Source of the DNA: an uncultured Methanobrevibacter sp. | Lineage (GTDB): Archaea > Methanobacteriota > Methanobacteria > Methanobacteriales > Methanobacteriaceae | Direction: 5' to 3' | Assembly (NCBI GenBank): GCA_946611495.1 | Contig: CAMODR010000081.1 | Span: 1-6,320 of the forward strand | Length of the DNA: 6,320 nt | Shown: positions 1 to 5,297 of the stretch, in pieces | Numbering within the stretch: the first letter of the stretch is position 1 | Layout of the letters: each line of letters opens with the position of its first letter | Notes under the pieces: generated by a model | Told to the model about the DNA's origin: nothing | What the model saw: only the letters and a program-made list of their open reading frames with translations | Database searches by the model: none | Program-made: the position numbers and the translations under genes

Positions 1-27
1 TTTATTTAATTTACTTATAAAACTTAT

Positions 28-486
<459 letters not shown>

Positions 487-599
487 TTACTCACCATTTT
501 TAAAAAATTGATTAATATAAAATTGTAATTAATTTAAAAATTATTTATTAATAAAATATTATAATATTTTAATACATTTTTTAATTATGTTTTTAATAA

Positions 600-607
600 T
601 ATATAAA
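600..607 (-). promoter_or_regulatory. Candidate TATA box for ribC
   Basis: On the minus strand this reads TTTATATA, a close match to the archaeal TATA consensus, inside the 189-bp gap before ribC. A start about 25 bases downstream (near 577) would give a leader of roughly 90 bases. The whole gap is AT-rich, so chance matches are likely and a site nearer the gene is possible. Confidence 0.35.
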
Positions 608-657
608 TTCAATTAATTTTTAAAATCAAAGACCAAATCAAAGTCAAATTTATGAAT

Positions 658-668
658 AAAAAAAGAAA
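658..668 (-). terminator. T-rich tract after the TPR gene
   Basis: On the minus strand this is TTTCTTTTTTT, beginning 7 bases past the stop codon of the TPR-like gene. Archaeal RNA polymerase commonly terminates on such oligo-T tracts without needing a hairpin. It suggests that the TPR gene and ribC are transcribed separately. Confidence 0.4.
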
Positions 669-675
669 GATTCAT

Positions 676-1869
676 TTAAATTCTGTTCTGAATAGAATTT
701 ATTCTGCATAATACTTCATTATCCTTTGTTAAATCATATAATATCCTATAGAAATACAATGCTTGTGTGAAGTATTTACGGTTGTCTAAGTCATAGCAAA
801 TAAACCTTAAGGTGTCTAGAATAAACTGATTGACTCCAACTTGAACATTCTTTGATTCAATGATTGATTCAGCATCTTTTCTTTCTATTTCAGTATCGAC
901 TCCCCTTGACTTTAAGTATTCAAGTTCCTTCATGGCATTCTTATTAAAGTCAAAGTTTAAGCTGAAATCATAAAAGACAGCTGCAATGTCTAATTGATTC
1001 TCTTCAACATAAAAGAATCCAAAATTTCTATATGCCCTAGCAATATCCTCATTTGTATATGCAAACTTTAAGGCATCGACATTATATAAGAAAAACCTAT
1101 TGTAGGTTCTTGTTTTTGACTTATAGATATCCGCTAAGCCTAAAATAGTCTTTGATGAGACTGGATTAATCCTTAAAGCCTTCAATAAGTATTCCTCTGA
1201 CTCTTTGAAGCGATCATTTTCAAAAAGCAATGTTCCATATAAGTAATACAAATCAAAAAGAGGCTCATTGAAAGGTATATGAGCCAATTCCTTTTTCAAT
1301 CCTATATATTGATAAAATATAATCTCTTCAAGAGGATTTAGAAAACTATGGTACTCCTTATTAGTATTTTTATTTTCTTCAGCGTTATTGGCCTTATTTA
1401 TCTTAACATCTTTACGCCAATTTACTTTCTTTTCCTTTTTTGGAGTGGTTCTGAATGATTTTGGTTTATAAGCGGATTTTTTGCTATCATATCTCATATA
1501 TTGAATCTCACGAATTGACCTGTTTGAAGAGAAGTCGCTTTCCTTATGAGACTCTATATTTTCATATTTGTCAATAAAGCTTCCCATATGCTTATCCAAG
1601 ATTTCTAAAGCGGTTTTCTTATCCCTGTTTTCAATATAAGGAATAACCTCATCAAGTATTCTTGATGCCATAGTCTTTTTTGTCATTTGAGGATTATCCT
1701 CAAGATAGAATTCTAAAGACTTCCAAATCAATTGGGAAATCTCTTTAATTATCTCATAAGAGCTTTCATGATTCTTATAATAATCAAGTTGAGATACTAA
1801 GTAATCCCTATCTAAATCAGGATTTCCGCTTAAATTCCTTTTTATTTTTTCTATAATCTCTTCACTCAT
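676..1869 (-). CDS. TPR-like repeat protein of unknown function
   Basis: I do not recognise this 397-residue protein as a named family. It has no signal peptide or membrane segment and should be cytoplasmic. Residues 1-110 are charged and probably helical. Residues about 110-170 form a low-complexity, Lys/Asn/Ser-rich basic linker (for example TTPKKEKKVNWRKDVK). Residues about 200-310 contain tetratricopeptide-like helical pairs: LYGTLLFENDRFKESEEYLLKALRINP (about 210-236) is a good TPR match, the following GLADIYKSK begins another, and AYRNFGFFYVEENQLDIAAVFYDFSL (279-304) is a third. The C-terminus (about 365-394) may hold a further degenerate unit. TPRs usually mediate protein-protein contacts, but no partner is evident here. 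The ATG at 1867-1869 is the first usable start; the sequence before it gives only weak Shine-Dalgarno support. Gaps of 241 bp upstream and 189 bp downstream suggest a stand-alone gene. Confidence 0.75.
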   Translation of the reverse strand: MSEEIIEKIKRNLSGNPDLDRDYLVSQLDYYKNHESSYEIIKEISQLIWKSLEFYLEDNPQMTKKTMASRILDEVIPYIENRDKKTALEILDKHMGSFIDKYENIESHKESDFSSNRSIREIQYMRYDSKKSAYKPKSFRTTPKKEKKVNWRKDVKINKANNAEENKNTNKEYHSFLNPLEEIIFYQYIGLKKELAHIPFNEPLFDLYYLYGTLLFENDRFKESEEYLLKALRINPVSSKTILGLADIYKSKTRTYNRFFLYNVDALKFAYTNEDIARAYRNFGFFYVEENQLDIAAVFYDFSLNFDFNKNAMKELEYLKSRGVDTEIERKDAESIIESKNVQVGVNQFILDTLRFICYDLDNRKYFTQALYFYRILYDLTKDNEVLCRINSIQNRI

Positions 1870-1938
1870 ATTATCATCGAATAATCACTGCAAATGGAAT
1901 GATTTTATTAAATAAAATAAGTTAGTTTTGTAAAATTA

Positions 1939-1962
1939 CAATTTAATATTTAAATTAAATTG
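1939..1962. repeat. Palindrome in the TPR gene leader
   Basis: Two 9-base arms, CAATTTAAT (1939-1947) and ATTAAATTG (1954-1962), are perfect reverse complements around a 6-base centre. The palindrome lies directly downstream of the candidate TATA box at 1963-1970 and would overlap the predicted transcription start. Archaeal repressors often bind at such a position. It is almost all A/T, so it may be fortuitous. Confidence 0.4.
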
Positions 1963-1970
1963 CTTATAAA
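1963..1970 (-). promoter_or_regulatory. Candidate TATA box for the TPR gene
   Basis: The minus strand reads TTTATAAG, preceded by AAA, about 95 bases before the ATG. It matches the archaeal TATA pattern and would place a start near position 1940 with a leader of about 70 bases. This call rests on sequence resemblance only. Confidence 0.35.
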
Positions 1971-2009
1971 TTTTTAGAAAAAACAAATGAATGTAAGAAA
2001 TTATGATTT

Positions 2010-2099
2010 AAAAAAAGAGTAAAAATAGATAAAAAATATTAAAATAAACTAAAAAAAGACTTGAATAAAAAATTAAGACTATGAAAGAAAAATAAAAAA
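2010..2099 (-). terminator. Multiple T-tracts after cbiO
   Basis: On the minus strand the 100 bases behind the cbiO stop codon carry repeated T runs: six at 2094-2099, six at 2067-2072, seven at 2051-2057 and seven at 2010-2016. There is no convincing hairpin. Serial oligo-T tracts are the usual archaeal termination signal, so cbiO transcription probably ends here, before the TPR gene. Confidence 0.45.
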
Positions 2100-2110
2100 T
2101 TAGTTAAGAA

Positions 2111-2956
2111 TTAAATTTCTTTATTCTTATCAAGATAATCTAGAATAAAATTACGGGCTTCAGTAATTGTCAATGGGTAATTTCCACCGAAGTCAATTCC
2201 ATCCTTCTTTTCTAAAATTTCTGCAAGGTGTGCTAATCTAGGAAGACGTAAATCTGCTTTTCTAATAGTTTCAACATCAGAAAATACTTCATTTGGTGTT
2301 CCGGATTTAATTATTTCACCATCGCTGATAAGGAATATCTTAGAAGAGTATACTGGAACAAGGCCTACATCATGTGTAGAAATGACAATAGTCATGCCCT
2401 CTTGATTTAGGGAGTATAATAATTTAAGTATATGGGAAGCACCTTTTGGATCAAGGCCAGAAGTTGGTTCGTCTAAAATCATTAAGTCAGGATTCATAGC
2501 TAAGATTCCTGCAATGGCTATTCTCTTCTTTTGTCCTCCACTTAAATGATGAGGAGATTTCTTTTCAAAGCCAGCCATACCTACCTTTTCAAGTGAATCA
2601 GCAACTCTTTTTTCCACTTCTTCAATTGGAAGGCCTAAATTCATTGGACCAAAAGCAACATCTTCCTCTACAGTTGGAGCAAATAATTGATTATCAGGGT
2701 TTTGAAAAACAATTCCCACTTTTTGACGAGCTTTCAATAGACTTTCCTTGTCATATTCAAGCTTTTCGCCATCAATAAAGATTTCACCAGATTGTGGCTG
2801 GTGAATGCCATTGAAATGCAAAAACAAAGTAGATTTTCCAGCACCATTTCTACCTAAAAGAGATACCATTTCTCCCTTTTCAACTTTAAAATTTATGTTG
2901 TTCAATGCTTCAGTCCCATCAGGATATGCATAAACTATGTTTCTTGCCTCTAAAAT
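2111..2956 (-). CDS. cbiO: CbiO-type cobalt transporter ATPase with ATT start
   Basis: ATP-hydrolysing subunit of an energy-coupling-factor transporter of the CbiMNQO cobalt type, acting on the cytoplasmic face of the membrane. In the 281-residue form it has an A-loop Tyr (11, in YAYPDG), Walker A GRNGAGKS (35-42), Q-loop FQNP (Gln85), signature LSGGQ (138-142), Walker B LMILDE (158-163, catalytic Glu163), D-loop GLDP and switch His195. STLFLHFNG, QLFAPTVEEDVAFGP and HHLSGGQKKR fit CbiO. The frame is open back to a stop at 2978-2980 but holds no ATG, GTG or TTG before the TTG at 2903-2905. Starting at that TTG would remove the first beta strand and A-loop. I therefore place the start at ATT 2954-2956, six bases after GGAGGT (2963-2968). 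No CbiM, CbiN or CbiQ is in the window. CbiZ lies upstream, suggesting cobalt/corrinoid supply. The family is firm, cobalt is inferred, and the exact start is less sure. Confidence 0.9.
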   Translation of the reverse strand: MLEARNIVYAYPDGTEALNNINFKVEKGEMVSLLGRNGAGKSTLFLHFNGIHQPQSGEIFIDGEKLEYDKESLLKARQKVGIVFQNPDNQLFAPTVEEDVAFGPMNLGLPIEEVEKRVADSLEKVGMAGFEKKSPHHLSGGQKKRIAIAGILAMNPDLMILDEPTSGLDPKGASHILKLLYSLNQEGMTIVISTHDVGLVPVYSSKIFLISDGEIIKSGTPNEVFSDVETIRKADLRLPRLAHLAEILEKKDGIDFGGNYPLTITEARNFILDYLDKNKEI

Positions 2957-2962
2957 AAAAAT

Positions 2963-2968
2963 ACCTCC
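2963..2968 (-). promoter_or_regulatory. Strong ribosome binding site of cbiO
   Basis: The minus strand reads GGAGGT, a six-base match to the anti-Shine-Dalgarno sequence and the strongest such site in the window. Six bases separate it from ATT at 2954-2956, an ideal spacing. The nearest standard start codon (TTG, 2903-2905) is about 57 bases away. The site therefore fixes the start of cbiO near 2956. Confidence 0.8.
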
Positions 2969-2993
2969 AACAAATAACTATTTATCCTTTAAA

Positions 2994-3001
2994 TATTTAA
3001 A
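2994..3001 (-). promoter_or_regulatory. Weak candidate TATA box for cbiO
   Basis: The minus strand reads TTTAAATA, TATA-like, about 40 bases before the proposed ATT start. A transcription start 25 bases downstream would leave a leader of roughly 14 bases that just includes the ribosome binding site. The match is weak and lies in AT-rich sequence. Confidence 0.25.
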
Positions 3002-3076
3002 TGTTTTAATAGTATTAAAAAAAGAGCAAAATAAGTAAAAATAGTAATACTTTCTAAAGATTTGAAAAAAATAGCG

Positions 3077-3109
3077 AATTAAAATAATTAAAATAATTAA
3101 AATAATTAA
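3077..3109. repeat. Short tandem repeat, 9-bp unit
   Basis: The unit AATTAAAAT is repeated three times exactly, followed by a partial AATTAA. It sits in the 182-bp gap between cbiZ and cbiO, just beyond the T-tract that ends cbiZ. It is probably slippage-prone low-complexity DNA, with no clear function. Confidence 0.8.
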
Positions 3110-3124
3110 GATATGATAAAACTC

Positions 3125-3138
3125 AAAAAAAATAAAAA
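3125..3138 (-). terminator. Oligo-T terminator of cbiZ
   Basis: Immediately after the cbiZ stop codon the minus strand reads five T, one A, then eight T. This is a typical archaeal oligo-T termination signal. It suggests that cbiZ and cbiO are separate transcripts. Confidence 0.5.
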
Positions 3139-4248
3139 CTAATTATCGCTAATTAAAACTTTAATAAGATATTCTAATAGAATTTTCATAGAGTTCCAGT
3201 CCTTTCTATTGAATTGACTATCTAAAATAGACTTAGAAACTGATACAGCCACCTTTTTACTTAAGAGTCCGACCCTATATTGATCAATTATATGAATCAA
3301 TAATGAAACATAAGCCACAAGTTCTGGATTTTTAGAAACTTTCATAAGGGACTGAATAAACTCCTTTTTCTTATCTTCATTATCTATTTTTAGATAATTC
3401 ATATAAAAATCATCTAGATTCATCTTAAACCTATCTAACCTTACTAAAGCATTTAATTGATAGGATGGTGTAAGCCATTGGACTTTAGCAAGAGACTCCT
3501 TAATTGACTTTATTACAGCGTTTGCAATCAGTTCACCGACTTTAGCATGCTTGCTGACATTTTCTATAAAATTTTCACTTTCAAAATTGGAGAAAATTGC
3601 TATTCCATCAGTTCCTGTACCTGTAGCCACTTCATCAGAATAATTGCTTGATGCCATCAAGTCCCTTAATGCAACTGCCTTAGCTTCAACTGCAATCATT
3701 TCAGCCAGAAGAAGTGAATTCTCATCTAATTTGCAATTGATTAAAATAATGTTATTTATTGTTCCAGGCTTATTTGGATTTGGATTCTCATTTAAGTCTA
3801 AGTCATATTCACCATTCAGTTCATAATAAGAAGCCACATCACCAGCGGAAACTGCATTTACACGAACACCTGCAGTTGTTATGGCCATTACTTCAATATC
3901 CCTATACCTTTCAACAGCAATGGAATAGTTATGAATCTTTGCTGATGTGACCAAACCGCTTAACTTATTGCTTTTTAAGTTTAGCTTGCTATAAAAATCA
4001 TCTGAAAGCCTTTCCAAGAATCCTAAGATGCCTCCATCATCATACTCATCGATTTCATTCTGTGACAATTGATGATTGAATACAGCTGAAAGGTCTTCAC
4101 TATAGCCTCCATTTAACCAGGAACTTACAATTCCATTCTTTTTACTTGCAAAATCAACGATAATTGTATCATTATTGATATATACCTTATCATCATCAAT
4201 TGTTTTTGCAATTAAATTGAATTCCTTTTCTTTATCATCAAAAGTCAT
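3139..4248 (-). CDS. cbiZ: Adenosylcobinamide amidohydrolase CbiZ, C-terminally extended
   Basis: Corrinoid-salvage enzyme of the cytoplasm. CbiZ hydrolyses adenosylcobinamide to adenosylcobyric acid and aminopropanol, letting the cell rebuild its own cobamide from scavenged precursors. The conserved core occupies residues about 95-245 of 369: TTAGVRVNAVSAGD (124-137), PGTINNIILIN (161-171), AVEAKAVALRDL (186-197), ATGTGTDGIAI (208-218) and KHAKVGELI (233-241). Residues about 246-369 form an additional, probably helical region that a plain CbiZ does not need. In Methanopyrus the bifunctional CbiS joins CbiZ to a CobZ-type alpha-ribazole phosphatase, so this tail could be a diverged equivalent, but I see no decisive motif. 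The ATG start has GGAAGA at 4253-4258, four bases upstream. The gene follows an ECF S-component and precedes cbiO, consistent with uptake coupled to remodelling. The CbiZ call is firm; the tail's function is unknown. Confidence 0.9.
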   Translation of the reverse strand: MTFDDKEKEFNLIAKTIDDDKVYINNDTIIVDFASKKNGIVSSWLNGGYSEDLSAVFNHQLSQNEIDEYDDGGILGFLERLSDDFYSKLNLKSNKLSGLVTSAKIHNYSIAVERYRDIEVMAITTAGVRVNAVSAGDVASYYELNGEYDLDLNENPNPNKPGTINNIILINCKLDENSLLLAEMIAVEAKAVALRDLMASSNYSDEVATGTGTDGIAIFSNFESENFIENVSKHAKVGELIANAVIKSIKESLAKVQWLTPSYQLNALVRLDRFKMNLDDFYMNYLKIDNEDKKKEFIQSLMKVSKNPELVAYVSLLIHIIDQYRVGLLSKKVAVSVSKSILDSQFNRKDWNSMKILLEYLIKVLISDN

Positions 4249-4347
4249 AATATCTTCCAGTTTCTTGATTATCCATACTTAAAGAATTTTACTATATAAT
4301 AATTTATTGATTAAACATATTAAATTATACATTTAAAAAACACTTAA

Positions 4348-4355
4348 AATATAAA
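4348..4355 (-). promoter_or_regulatory. Candidate TATA box for cbiZ
   Basis: The minus strand reads TTTATATT in the 200-bp gap upstream of cbiZ and beyond the terminator of the preceding gene. It would give a leader of about 80 bases. A second TATA-like site, TTATATAG (near 4292-4299), would give a leader of only about 20 bases. Either would let cbiZ be transcribed on its own; I cannot choose between them. Confidence 0.3.
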
Positions 4356-4374
4356 TTTATGAATTATCACTCAC

Positions 4375-4447
4375 AAAAAAATTAAAAAAATTAAAAAAAT
4401 AAGAAAAAATAAGAAAAAAGATAATTCTAAGTTTGTAAAACTTAGAA
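4375..4447 (-). terminator. Hairpin plus T-tracts after the S-component gene
   Basis: Directly after the stop codon, two perfectly complementary 10-base arms (4438-4447 and 4425-4434, TTCTAAGTTT on the plus strand) enclose a 3-base loop. On the minus strand they are followed by a series of six- to seven-base T runs down to about 4375, with a roughly 10-base periodicity. This resembles a bacterial intrinsic terminator combined with archaeal oligo-T tracts. It should end transcription before cbiZ. Confidence 0.65.
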
Positions 4448-4448
4448 A

Positions 4449-5153
4449 TTATTTAGTTAAGTCAATGCTTTCGTTACTAGAGCTAGGATTAGTTAAATAC
4501 TTAACTTTAGCCCTTGTAAGCATCTTTTTAAACCAGTCATACAATACAACCAAAAGAACTGCATTTGTTACACCGTGAGTTAAGTCATAGGTAAAACCGT
4601 TAATGTATAATGCAATTATAGGGGTTAATTGTAATGCGGTTCCTGAATAGAAGATAGCTGAAATGTCGGTAATCCATCCGTATAGGAAACCCCAAATCAA
4701 TCCAAATATAAATCTGAATGGCAAGCTATCGAATTTAGAAGCAATAAGTCCTGCACTTGCTCCCATAAGTCCCCAAGCTAACATCTGGAAAATTACCCAG
4801 TATCCCATACCCATAAAGATACCTGATACTAAAGCTGTAAGGGCACCGACCAGGAAACCCTCCTCCTTGCCGAATACAATACCTACCATAATTATAATGA
4901 ATGATGCTAAGTTAACAGCAGGTATTGACATCAAAATCAAACGTCCAACAGTTGCAATAGCTGTTAAAACAGCAATCAAAACAATTGATTCAACTGTAGG
5001 CTTTGACTGTTCATACATTTTAAAGACAAAATATATTATACCAATAAGTAATAAAATTGAAAAAACCAAAAGTGTGATTGTAAAAATCGGAGAGCTTGCT
5101 GCAGCTCCACTTTCAGTTATAGACATATTTGTTACCATTTCTTCTATTGCCAT
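4449..5153 (-). CDS. ECF transporter S-component, probable corrinoid uptake
   Basis: Integral membrane, substrate-binding subunit of an energy-coupling-factor transporter. The 234-residue product is very hydrophobic. A first helix (about 23-45), set apart by a short polar loop, precedes a core of about six segments: 55-76, 82-95, 99-115, 119-138, 145-168 and 178-205. The core stretch with VGIVFGKEEGFLVGALTALVS followed by WVIFQMLAWGLMGASAGLI matches the general ECF substrate-specific family related to predicted cobalamin components (CbrT-like). The tail (about 207-234) is cytoplasmic and polar. The double ECF ATPase upstream is its likely engine; cbiZ downstream makes a corrinoid the best substrate guess. 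I use ATG at 5151-5153, with GAGTG at 5161-5165 seven bases before it; an in-frame GTG at 5159 lacks a properly spaced site. Family good, substrate inferred. Other S-components carry vitamins such as riboflavin or thiamine precursors. Confidence 0.85.
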   Translation of the reverse strand: MAIEEMVTNMSITESGAAASSPIFTITLLVFSILLLIGIIYFVFKMYEQSKPTVESIVLIAVLTAIATVGRLILMSIPAVNLASFIIIMVGIVFGKEEGFLVGALTALVSGIFMGMGYWVIFQMLAWGLMGASAGLIASKFDSLPFRFIFGLIWGFLYGWITDISAIFYSGTALQLTPIIALYINGFTYDLTHGVTNAVLLVVLYDWFKKMLTRAKVKYLTNPSSSNESIDLTK

Positions 5154-5197
5154 TATCACACACTCTAAAATTTTTAATAAATTAATTATAATGATTT

Positions 5198-5274
5198 TTA
5201 AATAAATTATGATTTTTAGTTAATTATATATTTGATAATTAAATAAATTATGATTTTTAGTTAATTATATATTT
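5198..5274. repeat. Perfect 36-bp tandem direct repeat upstream of the S-component gene
   Basis: Positions 5198-5233 and 5239-5274 are identical over 36 bases, with a 41-base period. A degenerate further half-copy, sharing AATAAATTA and ATGATTTTTA, lies at about 5176-5200. Together they fill most of the 138-bp gap between the double ATPase gene and the S-component gene. Exact identity implies a recent duplication or homogenisation. Confidence 0.95.
5224..5273 (-). promoter_or_regulatory. Twin TATA-like boxes, probable duplicated promoter
   Basis: Each 36-bp repeat carries AATATATAA on the minus strand, at 5224-5232 and 5265-5273. Starts about 25 bases downstream would fall near 5200 and 5240, giving S-component leaders of roughly 45 and 85 bases. 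The upstream copy is preceded by an A-rich stretch that could serve as a BRE; the downstream copy is preceded by AATTATCA. The position is right for a promoter of this gene. Confidence 0.45.
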
Positions 5275-5297
5275 ATTTTTAAGAATTATTAAAAATA
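5274..5297 (-). terminator. AT-only hairpin after the double ATPase gene
   Basis: The arms TATTTTTAA (5274-5282) and TTAAAAATA (5289-5297) are perfectly complementary around a 6-base loop, directly behind the stop codon. The stem has no G-C pair and contains T5/A5 runs, so it may act as a weak terminator. Read-through into the S-component gene remains possible. Confidence 0.35.

Noticed and set aside
2903..2905. TTG as start codon of cbiO, giving a 264-residue protein
   Set aside because: It would delete the first beta strand and the A-loop Tyr that are encoded in frame just upstream, and it lacks a ribosome binding site, whereas GGAGGT sits near 2956.
2593..3950. Short plus-strand open frames opposite cbiO and cbiZ (60-63 codons)
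   Set aside because: All lie entirely opposite conserved coding sequence and encode low-complexity products with no family resemblance.
4238..4276. Twelve-codon minus-strand mini-ORF overlapping the start of cbiZ
   Set aside because: A leader peptide is conceivable, but there is no good ribosome binding site before it and such short frames are common by chance.
4249..4448. Possible cobalamin riboswitch upstream of cbiZ, or in the other gaps
   Set aside because: The gaps are almost pure A/T and lack the GC-rich helices and conserved B12-box expected; archaeal corrinoid genes are not usually riboswitch-controlled.
5157..5159. GTG as start of the S-component
   Set aside because: The best ribosome binding site (5161-5165) is only one base from GTG but seven bases from the ATG at 5151-5153.
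4663..5205. Plus-strand open frame of about 180 codons opposite the S-component gene
   Set aside because: It lies antisense to a convincing membrane protein gene, has no recognisable domain, and its composition reflects the opposite strand's hydrophobic codons.
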